Source: Takakia lepidozioides
Taxonomy: Eukaryota > Streptophyta > Takakiopsida > Takakiales > Takakiaceae
NCBI GenBank assembly: GCA_030704615.1
Contig: CM060731.1
Coordinates: 67,314,756-67,374,755, forward strand
Length of the DNA: 60,000 nucleotides
Direction: 5' to 3'
Part shown: positions 10,056-21,394 of the stretch, piece after piece
Layout: each line of letters starts with the position of its first letter
Numbering within the stretch: position 1 is the first letter of the stretch
The notes under the pieces: generated by a model
What the model saw: only the letters and a program-made list of their open reading frames with translations
What the model was told of the DNA's origin: nothing
Database searches by the model: none
Position numbers and translations under genes: made by a program

Positions 10056-12359
10056 TTAACCTAATGCTACATTGGCTAGTGGGGCACATGCCACAGAATA
10101 ATCATTTGAAGGGTTGATGGGAAAGCAGGAGCTGCATGGGGTACGCCATAGCTCATGGGTACCCACCCAAGGAGCCAAAGCGGCATCAACAACTGATGCA
10201 GCTCCAACTGCTGGTGACTGTAAGACACCGAGCAGCTTGAGAAGCACAATGATCAGCTTCCAAAGCCAAACAGGTACTTCCCGCCAAATGTCAGTATTCA
10301 CTGCCCCTGGATCTGCAGCACTGTTGACAAAAATGCAACATTAAGCACTCGATCTGTAGGGAAGCAACTAAAGTTGAGGAGTGGGTCTGAAGAGAAGACC
10401 ATACACGACTGAGATGTGAGAAGAGTCGTCACTTGAGTGCAGCCGAAGGTGAAGCTCATATGAGAAGAGGAGTAAACACGCTGCACAACACCCCACCATC
10501 ACTCATTTGAAAAACAATACAAAGACAAACACCTTCAGTACTATTGGTCATGTACACCTTCATCCCCCACCCACGGAAGTAGCAACAGAGTTACGGCAGC
10601 CTCAGTATGGTGCAGCCTTGCAGCCTCAACCTAAAACACGAGTGACAGCACTTCAGGAAAACAGCCAGGAAGGAGGCAACCTACTTTTGGAGCTCTCATA
10701 GATTTGCACTAGGCTCTATGAATTGCCACAAGAGGTTGTCTGCATTGTGCCTTTGACCAAGTGTCCTTCATCTATCTGCAAGCTTTGCACTGCATCACAA
10801 AGAAGTCCCTTACAGAATCAGACCTCTTCAGCCAAACCTCTTGGAGCTGTTGAGTCTGGCAAGAACTGCGTCAAAGACTACTACAGAGAAATAGGATCCT
10901 AAATGCAAAAACTTGGGAAGCAATTAAGAGAATCATTGGATTATGCGTACCAGAGTGATGGGTGAAGGAGACAACATTAACAATGCGGGCCCAAGGGGCA
11001 CTCTTCTGCAGCAATGGCAGCAGCTGCTGAGTCAGCAAGTATGGCCCCAAGTAATTGCTCGCCATCATGCTGCCCCATGAATCCCACATGCACATGTTCA
11101 TCCAACAATGCAATAGTAACAAACAACTCCGATGAAGCAAATACCCCTTCCACGTAGTTTAACAGTACATGTAGCACACATACATAGGACTGTGGGGCAC
11201 CTGGCCCAACTTGAGTAAAATCTGGAGAGGAAAATGAACCATAATTGAGGCCAAACAATAGCTTTAGTGCGTGAATAGGTGCTGAGGAATTGACCCAAGC
11301 GAAAAGGTGAAAATGACCATTGCCGACAGATTCTGTAAATTCACAGGCAGCAAACACACACCAGGTTTACAAGAAGTTGGGGGGAAGGATGCATACACAC
11401 CAATCGAATCCATCAGAGGTCCACCGCTGGGATGCAGCCAAAATCCCCGCATTGTTGACCAGTAGCTGTAGGTTACCTGGTGGATTCTCTCCTTCAAACA
11501 GCTCTCGAATGGTCTTTGCAAATGTCAGAATGGACGAAATGGAGCACAAATCCAGCTGTAGAGCCTGAAGGGACACACCCTGATGCAGTGTCTCTATTTC
11601 CGCTACCACCTGAAAGGCCAGGAAAACAGTTGTAGTTGTTGACCACTAGGGAATACTGCCACTATACAAGTTCCGTGAATATTCAAGCCTGAAAGTGGCC
11701 CACTTCCTATTTTACAGTTCCCCCGTCTAATGAATCTATCTCTCGCTCCCAGTCCTTTGTGGTCCATCAAAATGGTGGCCCGGGGTAGAAAGAGAGGACC
11801 ACATGTTGAGGGTAAAGGAAATGAGAAATGAAGAACATACCTCCTTCAAACGCTTAGCAGAGCGACCAGCTGTAATTCTCCCAAACCCAGAAGCCACATC
11901 CCCAAGTCAGTCGCATCATCTTTTTGTTACAATTACAACTTTGCAGAAACGTTTTGGAACAAACCTGTACACTGAGGGTAGCAGATGCTGCATTCACATC
12001 ACAAACCTGGAGTAAATTGTGTTAGAAAGTTCCACATTCCACCAACTATTCATACTCCGAAACCAAGCCAGGTCGCTGAAACGACATCACTATTTAATGC
12101 CAAGCAACGACGAATGTAACGGAAAAGTAGGGTTTAAGGTTTAGTTTTAAAAAGGTTAGTTTGATAGAGGAGCGTTCACAGTAGCTTCAGACCTTCAATC
12201 CCAATGACCGGAAAACCCTATTCGAAAGTGTCATTCTTACAAGGTACTGTTGAGGTCCTGTTGACCCAATAAGACTTTATTTACAACATGTACAATGGAT
12301 GAACGTGCATATGATGTGAAGTTCCCAAAAGGGGGGGGGAGGAGCAAGAAACAAGAGAA

Positions 12360-12475
12360 GAAAACAAAAAGCTATAGTAAGCTAATCAGCTAGAGAAAAA
12401 AACAAAAGTTATAGTAAGCTACTCAACCAGCGACGAAAACAGAAGCTATAGTAAACTACTCAAGCAGAGCTACCC
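12360..12475. repeat. Three tandem ~38-bp units in the retrotransposon 3' UTR
   Basis: Three diverged units share a (G)CTATAGTAAGCTA-type core at about 12371, 12408 and 12444. The last unit overlaps the end of the ORF. Confidence 0.75.
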
Positions 12476-15400
12476 TCCCAGCCAACAGCCTGGAGGAGAT
12501 CAGGCAAGGAGATAGGCAAAGTGTCAGGCAGAGGCGGAAGACGAGATGACGCGGAGCTAGCCACATCAGTCCGATGCAAAATAGAAATGGCTTGTGCTCT
12601 CTGCAAAGCAACTGAAACACGTTGTCGATAGTAGGCGACAAGGACGGAGGCATGTGGGATTCCAGTGGACCCGCTCTTGGCTGCATGATGTGCACATGTC
12701 CGCAGGAAATCGTCGAAGTGCCGGTGCAATGAGCCAAATATTTCGACCGCCAGTGGAAGAAATGTGTCGGTGGGGTGACGATCGCTATAGTCGCGCTCCT
12801 TGGCCTGGGCTGCTACAGTGGCTGCCGTGCCTGGTGTGGTAGCTGCGCGAGATAGCAAATCCGCTCGAGTGGGGTCGGCGAGAACGACATCTGCTAAGGT
12901 ACACAAACCATCTCTAGATAGGACGATGTCAACACGGCGGCGTGTAGAGTGGGACGTGAGCGTGGGTTGTAGATGTGGTTGCTCACGCAGTACATGATAC
13001 CCTGCCTCCCGAGCAATAGATGCCACTGCATCGCGAACCATATCATGAGACGCAGTGCGCTCACCACCACATGGATAACAGAGGAGATGGATGACAAGGT
13101 CATCGATGGGCTGAAGACAGACGCAGCGCTGAAGGCCCAATGCCGAAGGATGAGGCAAACCAAGTCGAAGGCGGAGCGCAGTAGTGAAAATAGGGGATGA
13201 GAGGCGAAAATGTGCGATAGTGGGTCATGCTGTCAACCATGCCCCTGCTCCGGGTCTTGCGCATGATAGAAGTCGGGCTCGATGCAACTCAGAAGAAGCA
13301 CTTGAGAGCATGCCGAAAAAGGAATGACAGTGCACGCGCTCGGAAATGGACTCCTGAAGATGGTCGAGGCCTTGAGCAACCAATTGCTCAAATGGTGGTA
13401 GACATGATCGCGCCGGTGCCGGAAGAAGATCTCGTGCAGAGCAGAGATGCTGCTGGAAGGATAAAATGTCACTGTCGACATGTGCAACGACGTCCATAAG
13501 AATGGGACGAAGGTCACAGAGAAATCGTGAAGCGAGGGCTGGCGCCACCAATGCCCAACTGCCGAGGAAAGCTGACAGGGCGGTAGTGACAGTGGACAAA
13601 AGACCCACACCACCGGAAGAGACGGGCAAGGTGGCTTGCTGTCGTGGCAAAAGTCCCTAAGCACCCTCCAGAGCTCCTGGTCCTAACAATCTCCCGAAGA
13701 TAGTCATCATGGTAGTATCAAATCCAGATAAGAAGTGTAGGAAATCTGGGCTGGGTGGAACAGTGCGCAAGAGATATGAGGGACGCTGAAGGAAACATTT
13801 GGTCAAGACTCCATATGCTACCTGTACATCTCCAAGCCTCGGAAGGAGATCGGCGTGGGTGGCATCCTGGTGGAGTGCATCTTCCAAGAAGGACGTTGTG
13901 AACTGGATGGTGCCAAAAGGGACTCCCAGGATTCTGATGCCATTGGGCGGAGCAATGAAGTGAGCAGGGAGGACAAAATCTGCAGGGAGACCGGACGGAG
14001 ACCACACCGCACATTTGCGAGGTTGCACTGAAAGGCCCACGGCAGAGAGTTGGGTGACAAAATGATAGTAAGCTGAAAGTACCTATGAGGCAGGGCCTAC
14101 AATGTGCGTGTCGTCTGCCACCGACGGAAAAAGACAAGATGAGTGAACTTGTGCAGAAGCCGTGAGGGCGCGGACATGAGCCATGGCAAACAAAGGTCCT
14201 CCTAAAGGGTCGCCTTGGCGGGTCCCAACCTCGGACTGAATGATGGAGCACTCACCTAGGCGAGAATGATGAGTGTAGTATAGGGGAGTGGTGGATGCAT
14301 AGAATAATCGAACAAATGGAATGAGCTGGTGGAAATCTCCTCCGGCTGAACGGAGCTCCTGAAAGATAGCCACTCGTGACACAGTATTGAAAGCGTTGGT
14401 GACGTCGACATGGAGAACCACCCAATCCGGATGAAGATCAAGAGCTGCACGAATCCCCTGAACCACCGCCTCGCAACCACCTAGAGTGGCGACCCCGAAC
14501 TGGTGCGGAAAGAGGTGTCCGGAGAAGGCATCTCGAAACTGAAGACAAAGTGAGCGGCTGACAAGGCGGTAAAGAACCTCTCCAACTGCGATAGGGCGGA
14601 TGCCAGTACCTGAGGGTTTGCTCATAGCCAACAATCTGGAGGCCCCAAGGAGACGGGCCACTGGGGCAGGGATACGGCCAGCAGCAATAAAGGAGCAAAT
14701 CTGAAATAGCTGAGAGAAGCCACTAGCAGAGTCATGTAGAGAGAAACAGTCGCGTAAGTGCTCATACAGGAGACCGGAAGGACCTGCCGCTGCAAGATGG
14801 GGACCGCGCGTGAAGGCCTGAGTGAAGACCTCCCGATCTAGCTTGAGATCCTGGTCTGGCTCGAAGTCCTCAACAAAAAGCGGCAGAATATCCTGAGCTG
14901 ATGGGTGAAGGGCTTCGAGGGCAGTGACAGTATCCGGTGATGGAGGCGCTGGTGAGGAAGGTGCTAAAGCCTTGGCCGCGCGTGAGTACTCGCCAACGCG
15001 GCCTAACATGAGACTATGACGAAGTCGCCTGTGGGCCGATGAGGGTGGCTGTGTGGAGGAAGCGGGAGGGGCGTGTGCCGCAAGGGCTAGTGCCTATAAT
15101 TGATGCTCATCTTGCAGACTCTCCCAATCTCCAGATAAAAAACGGCGAAGACGGATGCGCATCTCTCTGTGCCGTGACTGACCACCACGAGGAGGAAAAC
15201 CCAAACACCACTGAGGAAATAACAAGAAAAGATACCATGCTGGTATATCATCAGGATCACGAGCCAGCCTGTCTAAGGGTAGACGGAGTGCCAGTTGGAC
15301 CTCATGACGTAGTGCCACTGGAATTCTTGTATAAAGACGAGGCCTTGGCAGTCCTAGCTGAAATGCGCCCAGAACATCTAGCGCTGAAAGCCAATGCCAA

Positions 15401-16266
15401 GCAGAGGCAGGAGGTGGCGCGTGCAAGACACTGGGCTGAAATGGAGAAGTACCATTTGTGTGGGACTGATGAAGAGCCGCACACGTGCGCTGGTGTCGCG
15501 CAAGCCCTCTGATGCGCGCAAAAAGATGACCGCAAGCTGGGCATGGGGTACGGTCTGATGGGAGAGGCGTCTGCTATTGGGGTAAGAGTGATGGGGTCGG
15601 CAATGCAGGCTGCACAAGTGGAGAAGAAGGCACGTGGAGAGGCTCATGACCAAGAGGAGTTGGGCTGCCTTGAAGCCGCTGCCAAGAATGGGATGGAGAA
15701 CCTGGAGGAGAAATGACTGGCGTGGGACCTCGAACCCTACCTGAGAGGCGCATCGGGGGAGGGCTCAACAGACACCATGGGAGTTCTTCGGTCGGTGGGG
15801 TGCCAATGGAAGAACCTGGAATCAGCGGTGGAGAAGACCGTTGTGAAGATGACGACTCTTCTTGAACTTGGTGTCTGGAGCTTGGACTCTGGTGCGCATC
15901 AAGAACATGTGAGCTAGGGGTAAGGGTACGTTGGCGTTGGGGTCTTCCAAGAGGAGCAAGTCTTCCAGTAGGAGCAGTTGCGGCTGTGTTCAGCACCTCT
16001 CATTGCTCTGGGAAGCGAACCGCTAGGGATGGTGGAGTAGGCAATAAAGGGGTTGTGGTGAGGGCTGGAGTTGGCTGCCTGTATGGCATCGGGGCTGAAC
16101 GAGCAGGGGGACGAGCCGATTGAGGCCGCCTGACCGGCGTAGGGCCCACTGTTGCACAGCGGCCGCTTGCTCGCTTAGCGCTACTACCGCTGTCACTATT
16201 GCCCACACCTCCACTAAGTTGGCGGCGCTGCAGGCCTTGCCAAGGTCTGGCGGCGACGCCGCTCAT
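12460..16266 (-). pseudogene. Single ORF of the non-LTR element: zinc finger, RT, restriction-like endonuclease
   Basis: One reading frame of 1269 codons runs from ATG 16264-16266 to TGA 12460-12462 without any frameshift. It is broken by six stops: TGA 16000, TAG 15574, TAG 15094, TAG 14083, TAG 13657 and TGA 13225 (lowest coordinate given). The order is a Pro/Ser-rich N-terminus; a zinc finger CPACGHLFARIRGLARHQRTC-like (C-x2-C ... H-x3-C, about 15480-15545); and RT motifs AAGPSGLLYEHL, GIRPIAVG, HVDVTNAFN, GTRQGDPLGGPLF and VADDTH. These are followed by a C-terminal Cys/His segment (CVC ... HLLCYPCGGER) and a PD-(D/E)xK-like stretch (RRVDIVLSRDG, LADVVLADP). This layout is typical of R2-type and related REL-encoding elements, not of the L1 and RTE lineages usual in plants. 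The catalytic box reads VADD instead of F/YADD. Confidence 0.88.
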
Positions 16267-16424
16267 CGTACTTCACGTGTCCACGCTCGTCAGATTCAAA
16301 AAGCCCCGTTGTTCACGTGCAGGAATTGCGTTGTCGAGCGCAGCGTCACGTTGGAGTAAGTAAGCAAGCAAGTCAAGTAGCTCTTGTGCGCAACCCACTC
16401 CCTGGGCGCGGAGAAGAAGAGCAG

Positions 16425-16455
<31 letters not shown>

Positions 16456-16735
16456 GTCGAGGGTATAATTGTTGAGGTACTGTTGATCTACTAACAAAGA
16501 CACCATGTAGACGAACAGTGAAGTTGTGAACCCACCTAAGATGACGTGGAAGCCTTGCGGAGTGAGTGCAGCAGCTGTGGCCTTCCTGATGCCTGACGTT
16601 GCCTCCCCTCCCACTCATCCAGACAATGCTTTACATTTGTGTGTGTCCGTGTGTGCGTGAGTTCTCTTAAGCTGGATGCGCTTACATTGAATGCCTATGC
16701 CAGGCAATCGGCGACGATGTTAAACATATCAAACG

Positions 16736-16741
16736 TGTGTG

Positions 16742-16800
<59 letters not shown>
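16736..16800. repeat. (GT)n(GA)n microsatellite in SDR intron 1
   Basis: A GT run of about 13 units passes into a GA run of about 18 units. It lies wholly inside the 312-bp first intron of the SDR gene. Confidence 0.9.
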
Positions 16801-16801
<1 letters not shown>

Positions 16802-17640
16802 TCTCTTAAGCGGATTACTTCACAATACATCAAAAGTTGTGCAATGGACTTTTCCCGACGCAATTGATGACGATGTAAGCATATCAAACGTGTGTGAAGA
16901 CAGGGAGAGAGTACCCCAGTCACAATACATGCAAGCCTCCAATGGGATGGGGGCAAAGAGCGGGGGAAGCGTGAGGCCGAGCGACGCAATCGGTCATAAA
17001 GAAGACGAAGGTAGCAGCAGAACAGCAGCGGGAGCCACAGCAGCGCCAGACGTCCTAGATTGCCTAACCTCATCACATTCCATGCCGCCTCCCCCATCTC
17101 CTTCACCCTTCTTCACGAATTCTGTACACCTCTCAGTCCCGATCCTTACAACCTCACGATTCACAAACCCAACTTCACAATCGAGAAAAACCCAAGACGA
17201 GGATGTGAAGCTAATCATCATTGTAAGCTCTATAGAACTTGTTATCACTGTAAGAGGACGCTCAGTGAAACCAATCACAAAGCTACAGCAGGGCATCATC
17301 ACATTCTGATCATCCAGGTACAACACTTATGCATAGTGACTTAAAACACACTGCCAGGAGCTTCATCATCTTCCATTATATAATCAAGTGAAGGTAAGCT
17401 AGTCAATCCTGAATGGATAGCCAGCTTACAAGACCTGAATCACTAGAGCACCAGGCTGTCCTTATCATATGATTGTTGTATAATACAAGTATGGAGTAAC
17501 CAAAGGTAGGTAGGCCTCTCATTTTTTAATAATTGGGACTTGAATGCACCTATGGCCCCGCCACTACTGCCCATGGGGTGAGCTCATGAACCCAACCCCC
17601 TTTCAGAGGGTCTAGATTCTGAATTTTTTCTAAGTCCTAG

Positions 17641-17990
17641 TTCTTTAACGGCGGCGGACCTTCTAGCGGACTAGCCAAACCCTCAACAGAATGACTCCGA
17701 CTGGCGAGCGGACTGACCGGCAGAGTGACGAGCGGACTGGCGATTGGCGAGTGGACTGACTTAGTCTGGCGGACTGGCGATTGGACTCACCAGACTGACG
17801 ATTGATGAGCGGACTTACCAACAACGGAGTCCAAGTGGCGAGCGGCCAACTCCGACCAGCAGACTGGCGATTGGCAAGCGGACTGACTTAGTCTGGCGGA
17901 CTGGCGAGCGGACTCACCAGACTGGCGATTGACGAGTGGACTAACCAACAACAACGGACTCCAACTGGCGAGCGCCTAACTCCAACCTTC
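17641..17990. repeat. GC-rich minisatellite built on GGCGAGCGGACT
   Basis: The short unit GGCGAGCGGACT and variants (GGCGATTGG, GACGAGCGGACT) recur throughout. A higher-order period of about 127 bp is visible: GGCGATTGGC with the following ACTTAGTCTGGCGGACTGG occurs at 17739 and again at 17866. Upstream (17345-17640) and downstream (18000-18367) sequences are unassigned and AT-richer. Confidence 0.9.
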
Positions 17991-18367
17991 AGACCCTCCT
18001 CAAACAAAATATATATTTATAATTAACACACATTACCGCCACAATGTCACCTACCAGGATTTGAGCAGCAAACCTCGCGTTCGTCACATGTTGCTATTTA
18101 CCATCACACTAGCCGTTGCTTTCTGCAAATCCTCGAAATAATTAATTACTAGGGCTTCGCGTTGCTCCGCACTACTAGCGACGAATTCTGAGAACTAGGT
18201 TCAATTTTCACGAAAAGGGGGTGGGTCATCCCCAGTGTGTTACATGCAGAGATCATGTGTTTTGTTTTTTTCTGGAAGATTTTTCTGGAAGAAAAAATGG
18301 CGGATCTCACAAATGGCGGATTTTCACAAGCCGCATCAATCAATATCAACATACCCAAATACCCTTA

Positions 18368-18376
18368 CATTCACTA
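18368..18376. repeat. Left target-site duplication of the large DNA transposon
   Basis: CATTCACTA here is repeated exactly at 29869-29877, immediately outside the two related transposon ends. Confidence 0.7.
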
Positions 18377-18505
18377 CAGGGATGCCTCGGCGTGAGCCTG
18401 GTCACGTGAGCGCGTGAGCGCAACTGCGCTCACGCCACGTCACCTTGCGCAAATGCCACGTCACGGGGCTCACTCCACGTCATCACACGTGAAGGCCGCG
18501 TCACC
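18377..18505. repeat. Left end and subterminal CACGTCA/GTGAGCG cluster
   Basis: Within 130 bp there are four CACGTCA boxes, two further CACGTGA boxes, and a fold-back (GCGTGAGCGCAACTGCGCTC followed by ACGC). The same motif vocabulary is found only at the right end of the element, so these are probably transposase-binding sites. ACGT-core boxes are also bZIP targets, an alternative reading. Confidence 0.75.
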
Positions 18506-18589
18506 ACGCGCCCAGAAAGAAGTGGAGTGTATTCCCGCGGATTGGCACCCTTTACCGCGGAAACAAGCTGGACGACATAATAAAAGGCA

Positions 18590-18965
18590 TTGAATAAAGG
18601 ATGGATGAATGTACAGTTGGATGATAAACAGATGGATGAGTGTGAAAAATGAATGTAGATGGATGAATGAGGGATGGATAAGAGTAAAATGGATGAATGT
18701 ATAATGGATGTTGAGCAAATGACAAAAATTCATGACAGGAAGATGCATGACCAAAACTTTTGACGAATGCACAACGTATATGAAATGAGTGTGGAAGGTT
18801 TGTGGGGTGGATTAAAGAGTACAGAGGATGAATGTACAATGGATGTTGAACAAAGGAAAAAATTCATGAATGGAGCACGCATGAATACACTGTAGATGAA
18901 TGCACAATGGATATGAGAAGAGTCAGGGAGGTTTGTGAAATGGATTCATACATATTGCAATTTAA
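18590..18965. repeat. GGATGAATG-rich tandem repeats
   Basis: The stretch begins with several GATGGATGA units. It then holds two imperfect copies of a ~135-bp unit, starting at 18695 and 18830 (GAATGTAYAATGGATGTTGA), each ending in a GGTTTGTG motif. It lies between the left transposon end and the 3' end of the methyltransferase gene. Confidence 0.75.
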
Positions 18966-21394
18966 ATGAAAGTTGATTCTGTGATTATTATTTGTTCTAA
19001 AGGAACAACTACGGTGGAGGAAGGGGATTCAACGTTTTCCAGATAGTATGAAAATGAATATTAAAAGAATACAGTTCAGTCTGACTCAGAGTTAGTACAA
19101 TGTATCCCCGCTTCCTCTGCATCTAAGTCTATATATTTTAGAACACCGGATCCACGCTGGATACACCTACGGCTGGCCACTAAAAAGTCAGGGGATAGGG
19201 ACTCGGCCGCGTGAAGTGTCATTGCTTCGGCATAAACAGGAAGCAGAAAATTGGAAAGGGGGCTGTCGAAAACAGACTCGCCAGAAATGACTGTATCTCC
19301 TGAAGATCCACCGCTGCCTTTCCTGAAAGACAGCCTGAAAAAGTTATTACTGTAACTTTGATGTTATTGAGAAATTGAGTATGGCTCCCAAAGAGGGTTT
19401 AGCACTTACTCACATGAAAAGTCGTTGTCGACCTGCTTATCTTCGGGATCGTCATCATTTCGAATTTGAATCCGATCAGTCTGTGTGCCTGAAGTGGAGC
19501 CAGACAAAAGGGGGAGGAGCACTGTGTTGTAGAGGTCAGAATCACCCTCCATGCCAAAAAGGCTTCTTCCGCCTGCCTTGCATGCATGGTAAGTTGCTCC
19601 TGCACCACACAGGAGGACATGAACAGTTTGGTGGGGGGGATTTAAGCAGATGAAACTATTGAAAGAAAACCAATTCAGAAGGGAAAGAACGAACCTGTGG
19701 ACACAGAAAGATCGACCACCCGTGCAGAGCGGTGGCTACATGACTCCAGCAGTATTTGCATGAACGCTGGGGACTTTTCCTTTGCACCTCTCCAGGGAGT
19801 GCCATCTGGTCTCTTCAGAGTCTGACTGGACTGCATGAAGTTGTACAAAATGTCATCGACATGGGGCTCATAGGGGGGGTTGACGAAACAACCCTGGTCA
19901 GAAATCTCAAAGCTGCGAATGGAGGATGGTGTCTTGGAGGTGCGAATCCTGCGCAGGCAGATCGCCTCGAACATCCTCGTCTGCCAAAGATAGCAGGTTA
20001 GTGTAGTAAACACAATCTATAGTGGAAGTGTGTACATCGGCTATTCAGAACTCAGACACAAAAAAATCATTTTTATCACGAATCGAAGATGATCGGTGTC
20101 GATCATAACAGATTCTACTAGAGTGGAGCTGCAGAGAACATTGAAACTCATCATGAAAGCACAAGCAGAAGGGAGACGGCATACCAGTTGACCAGGGAAA
20201 CCCCCTTTCACAAGGTAGAGGCTGTTCACACAATTCCATGTGCGCAAAACTTCAAACCCTGAAGACTTGAGGTATGATGCCAATGCCCGACGACTATCAT
20301 TGTCACATGACTGAAAAAGCAGAAGTGTCCCTGCATCAGAGAAGAAATTATCACAGAACCCGAACACCCAACTCCAGTAGTTGTCCTCGAATTTGTTCCA
20401 GCCTGGCGTCTTGCCCTTTGGAAGAACTTTTGGCACAGCCTGGCCATCCGGAATGTCGAGAATGACAATGTCGGCCGCATAAGTTTTCTGCACACCGCAC
20501 ACGAAGGTGGGACCTGTGCTCACCTGCAACAGACATGTTTTTTTTATAAGAACGAAAGCAAGAATGTTTTCAAAGAACGAGACTGAAATACTGCCAACGA
20601 AACTTTCAGAGAAAAAGGAAAGAAACTGGAATTCTCACCAGATTGAGGAATGAGATTATATTGTCCCAGGTAGGCGATGGCACCCCAGTGTATCCTCTCT
20701 TTCGACTCTGCATCATCGATAGCCAACCCTCATTAACAATTTTCATCTCTCCTGCCGAATCAGAACGGGAAGGGTGTGGCTTGGCATCGAACACGCACTG
20801 AACAGTGCGGGTATATCTTCCAGCAGTAAAGTCCTGCCCACTCTCCATCTCCTTTTCTTTCTCCTTCCCCTTGTCCTTTTCCTTCTCTTTGGACTTGTTT
20901 TGTCCTTTGGCTTTGCTGGTGAGATGGCTATGACATCAACAGCCTTGTCTTTTGGTTTGCGGCCCGCATTCTTTCCCTTCTGCGGCGTTCCCTGAGCATC
21001 AGGCTCCTTGGCAGCCAATGTTGCTATGTTTCGTTGGTACTCTTCGTCAGTCAAATGCGCCAGCATCTCAGCGTTATTGTTCAAGTATTTCATATGCTAT
21101 TCTTGAAAGGTCGTGTGCTCCGGTGGGCAGTCAAGGTACCCACCCACAGTCTTTGAAGTGAGAAGGACTCCAGTCCTTCAATATCCCTGCAGTATACATG
21201 GTTGGATCGTTTGCAGGGTCCGACCACATGTCAAGATAGTCTGGAATTCCGCTAAGGTGATTTCCTTCCATAAGCACATATTTCGTGTACCTGAAAAAAG
21301 GAGATAAATCCCAACCCACAAAAGCGCTCAGTGAGTAAGATGCAAGTAGAACAGAATGAAAAAAACATAGATTGAAATGGCTCTGAGAACTGCT

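Larger units (their letters stand above)
12254..16474 (-). mobile_element. Non-LTR retrotransposon inserted in SDR intron 2
   Basis: The element has the same orientation as its host gene. Its 5' boundary is placed at 16474 and its 3' end near 12254-12264, because AGGTACTGTTGA occurs exactly at both flanks (12242-12253 and 16475-16486), a 12-bp candidate target-site duplication. An AATAAA signal lies on the element strand near 12277, downstream of the ORF stop. The 5' leader (16267-16474) contains a GA microsatellite at 16422-16450. No poly(A) tail is obvious. The 3' UTR holds a short tandem repeat. Confidence 0.75.
10056..17097 (-). pseudogene. Short-chain dehydrogenase/reductase gene with a premature stop
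   Basis: Eight exons join in phase with GT-AG introns: 17097-16915, 16602-16536, 11869-11841 (29-nt microexon), 11609-11401, 11069-10951, 10789-10685, 10480-10405 and 10320 to about 10190 or 10056. The product has an N-terminal hydrophobic anchor (LALLWLPLLFCCYL), then CIVTGATSGIRK, VNNAGILA, a serine strand VNVVSFTHHS, the catalytic YESSK, and AADPGAV. This is the order of a classical Rossmann-fold SDR, closest to plant membrane-anchored SDRs of unknown substrate. Two lesions suggest decay. The last glycine of TGxxxGxG is Arg. An in-frame TAG (10716-10718) sits a few codons before the catalytic Tyr. The 3' end is uncertain: the frame reads on past ALAP into ELWRTPCSSCF, which resembles the usual C-terminus. 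Intron 2 (4.67 kb) carries the non-LTR element. Confidence 0.82.

Noticed and set aside
11860-11915. A minus-strand reading VASGFGRITAGRSAKRLKE looked like the Rossmann motif of the SDR gene with a frameshift upstream.
   Set aside because: The true Rossmann exon (GATSGIRKATAAAL) is at 16536-16602 and joins the CAG acceptor at 11870-11872 in phase. The VASGFG part lies in the intron and its resemblance is chance.
13718-14251. A 177-codon minus-strand frame within the retrotransposon.
   Set aside because: It is out of frame with the RT, has His/Arg/Pro-rich shadow composition, and the true frame is continuous apart from point stops.
16729-16800. The end of a frame encoding runs of SLSLSL and THTHTH.
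   Set aside because: This is readthrough of the (GA)n and (GT)n tract in SDR intron 1, beyond the donor at 16913-16914.
19800-19900. NPPYEP was considered as the catalytic motif IV of the methyltransferase.
   Set aside because: In the permuted beta class, motif IV should be followed by the strand and helix seen after DIPDG, and the NPPY here comes after those. DIPDG fits the position better, though the assignment stays open.
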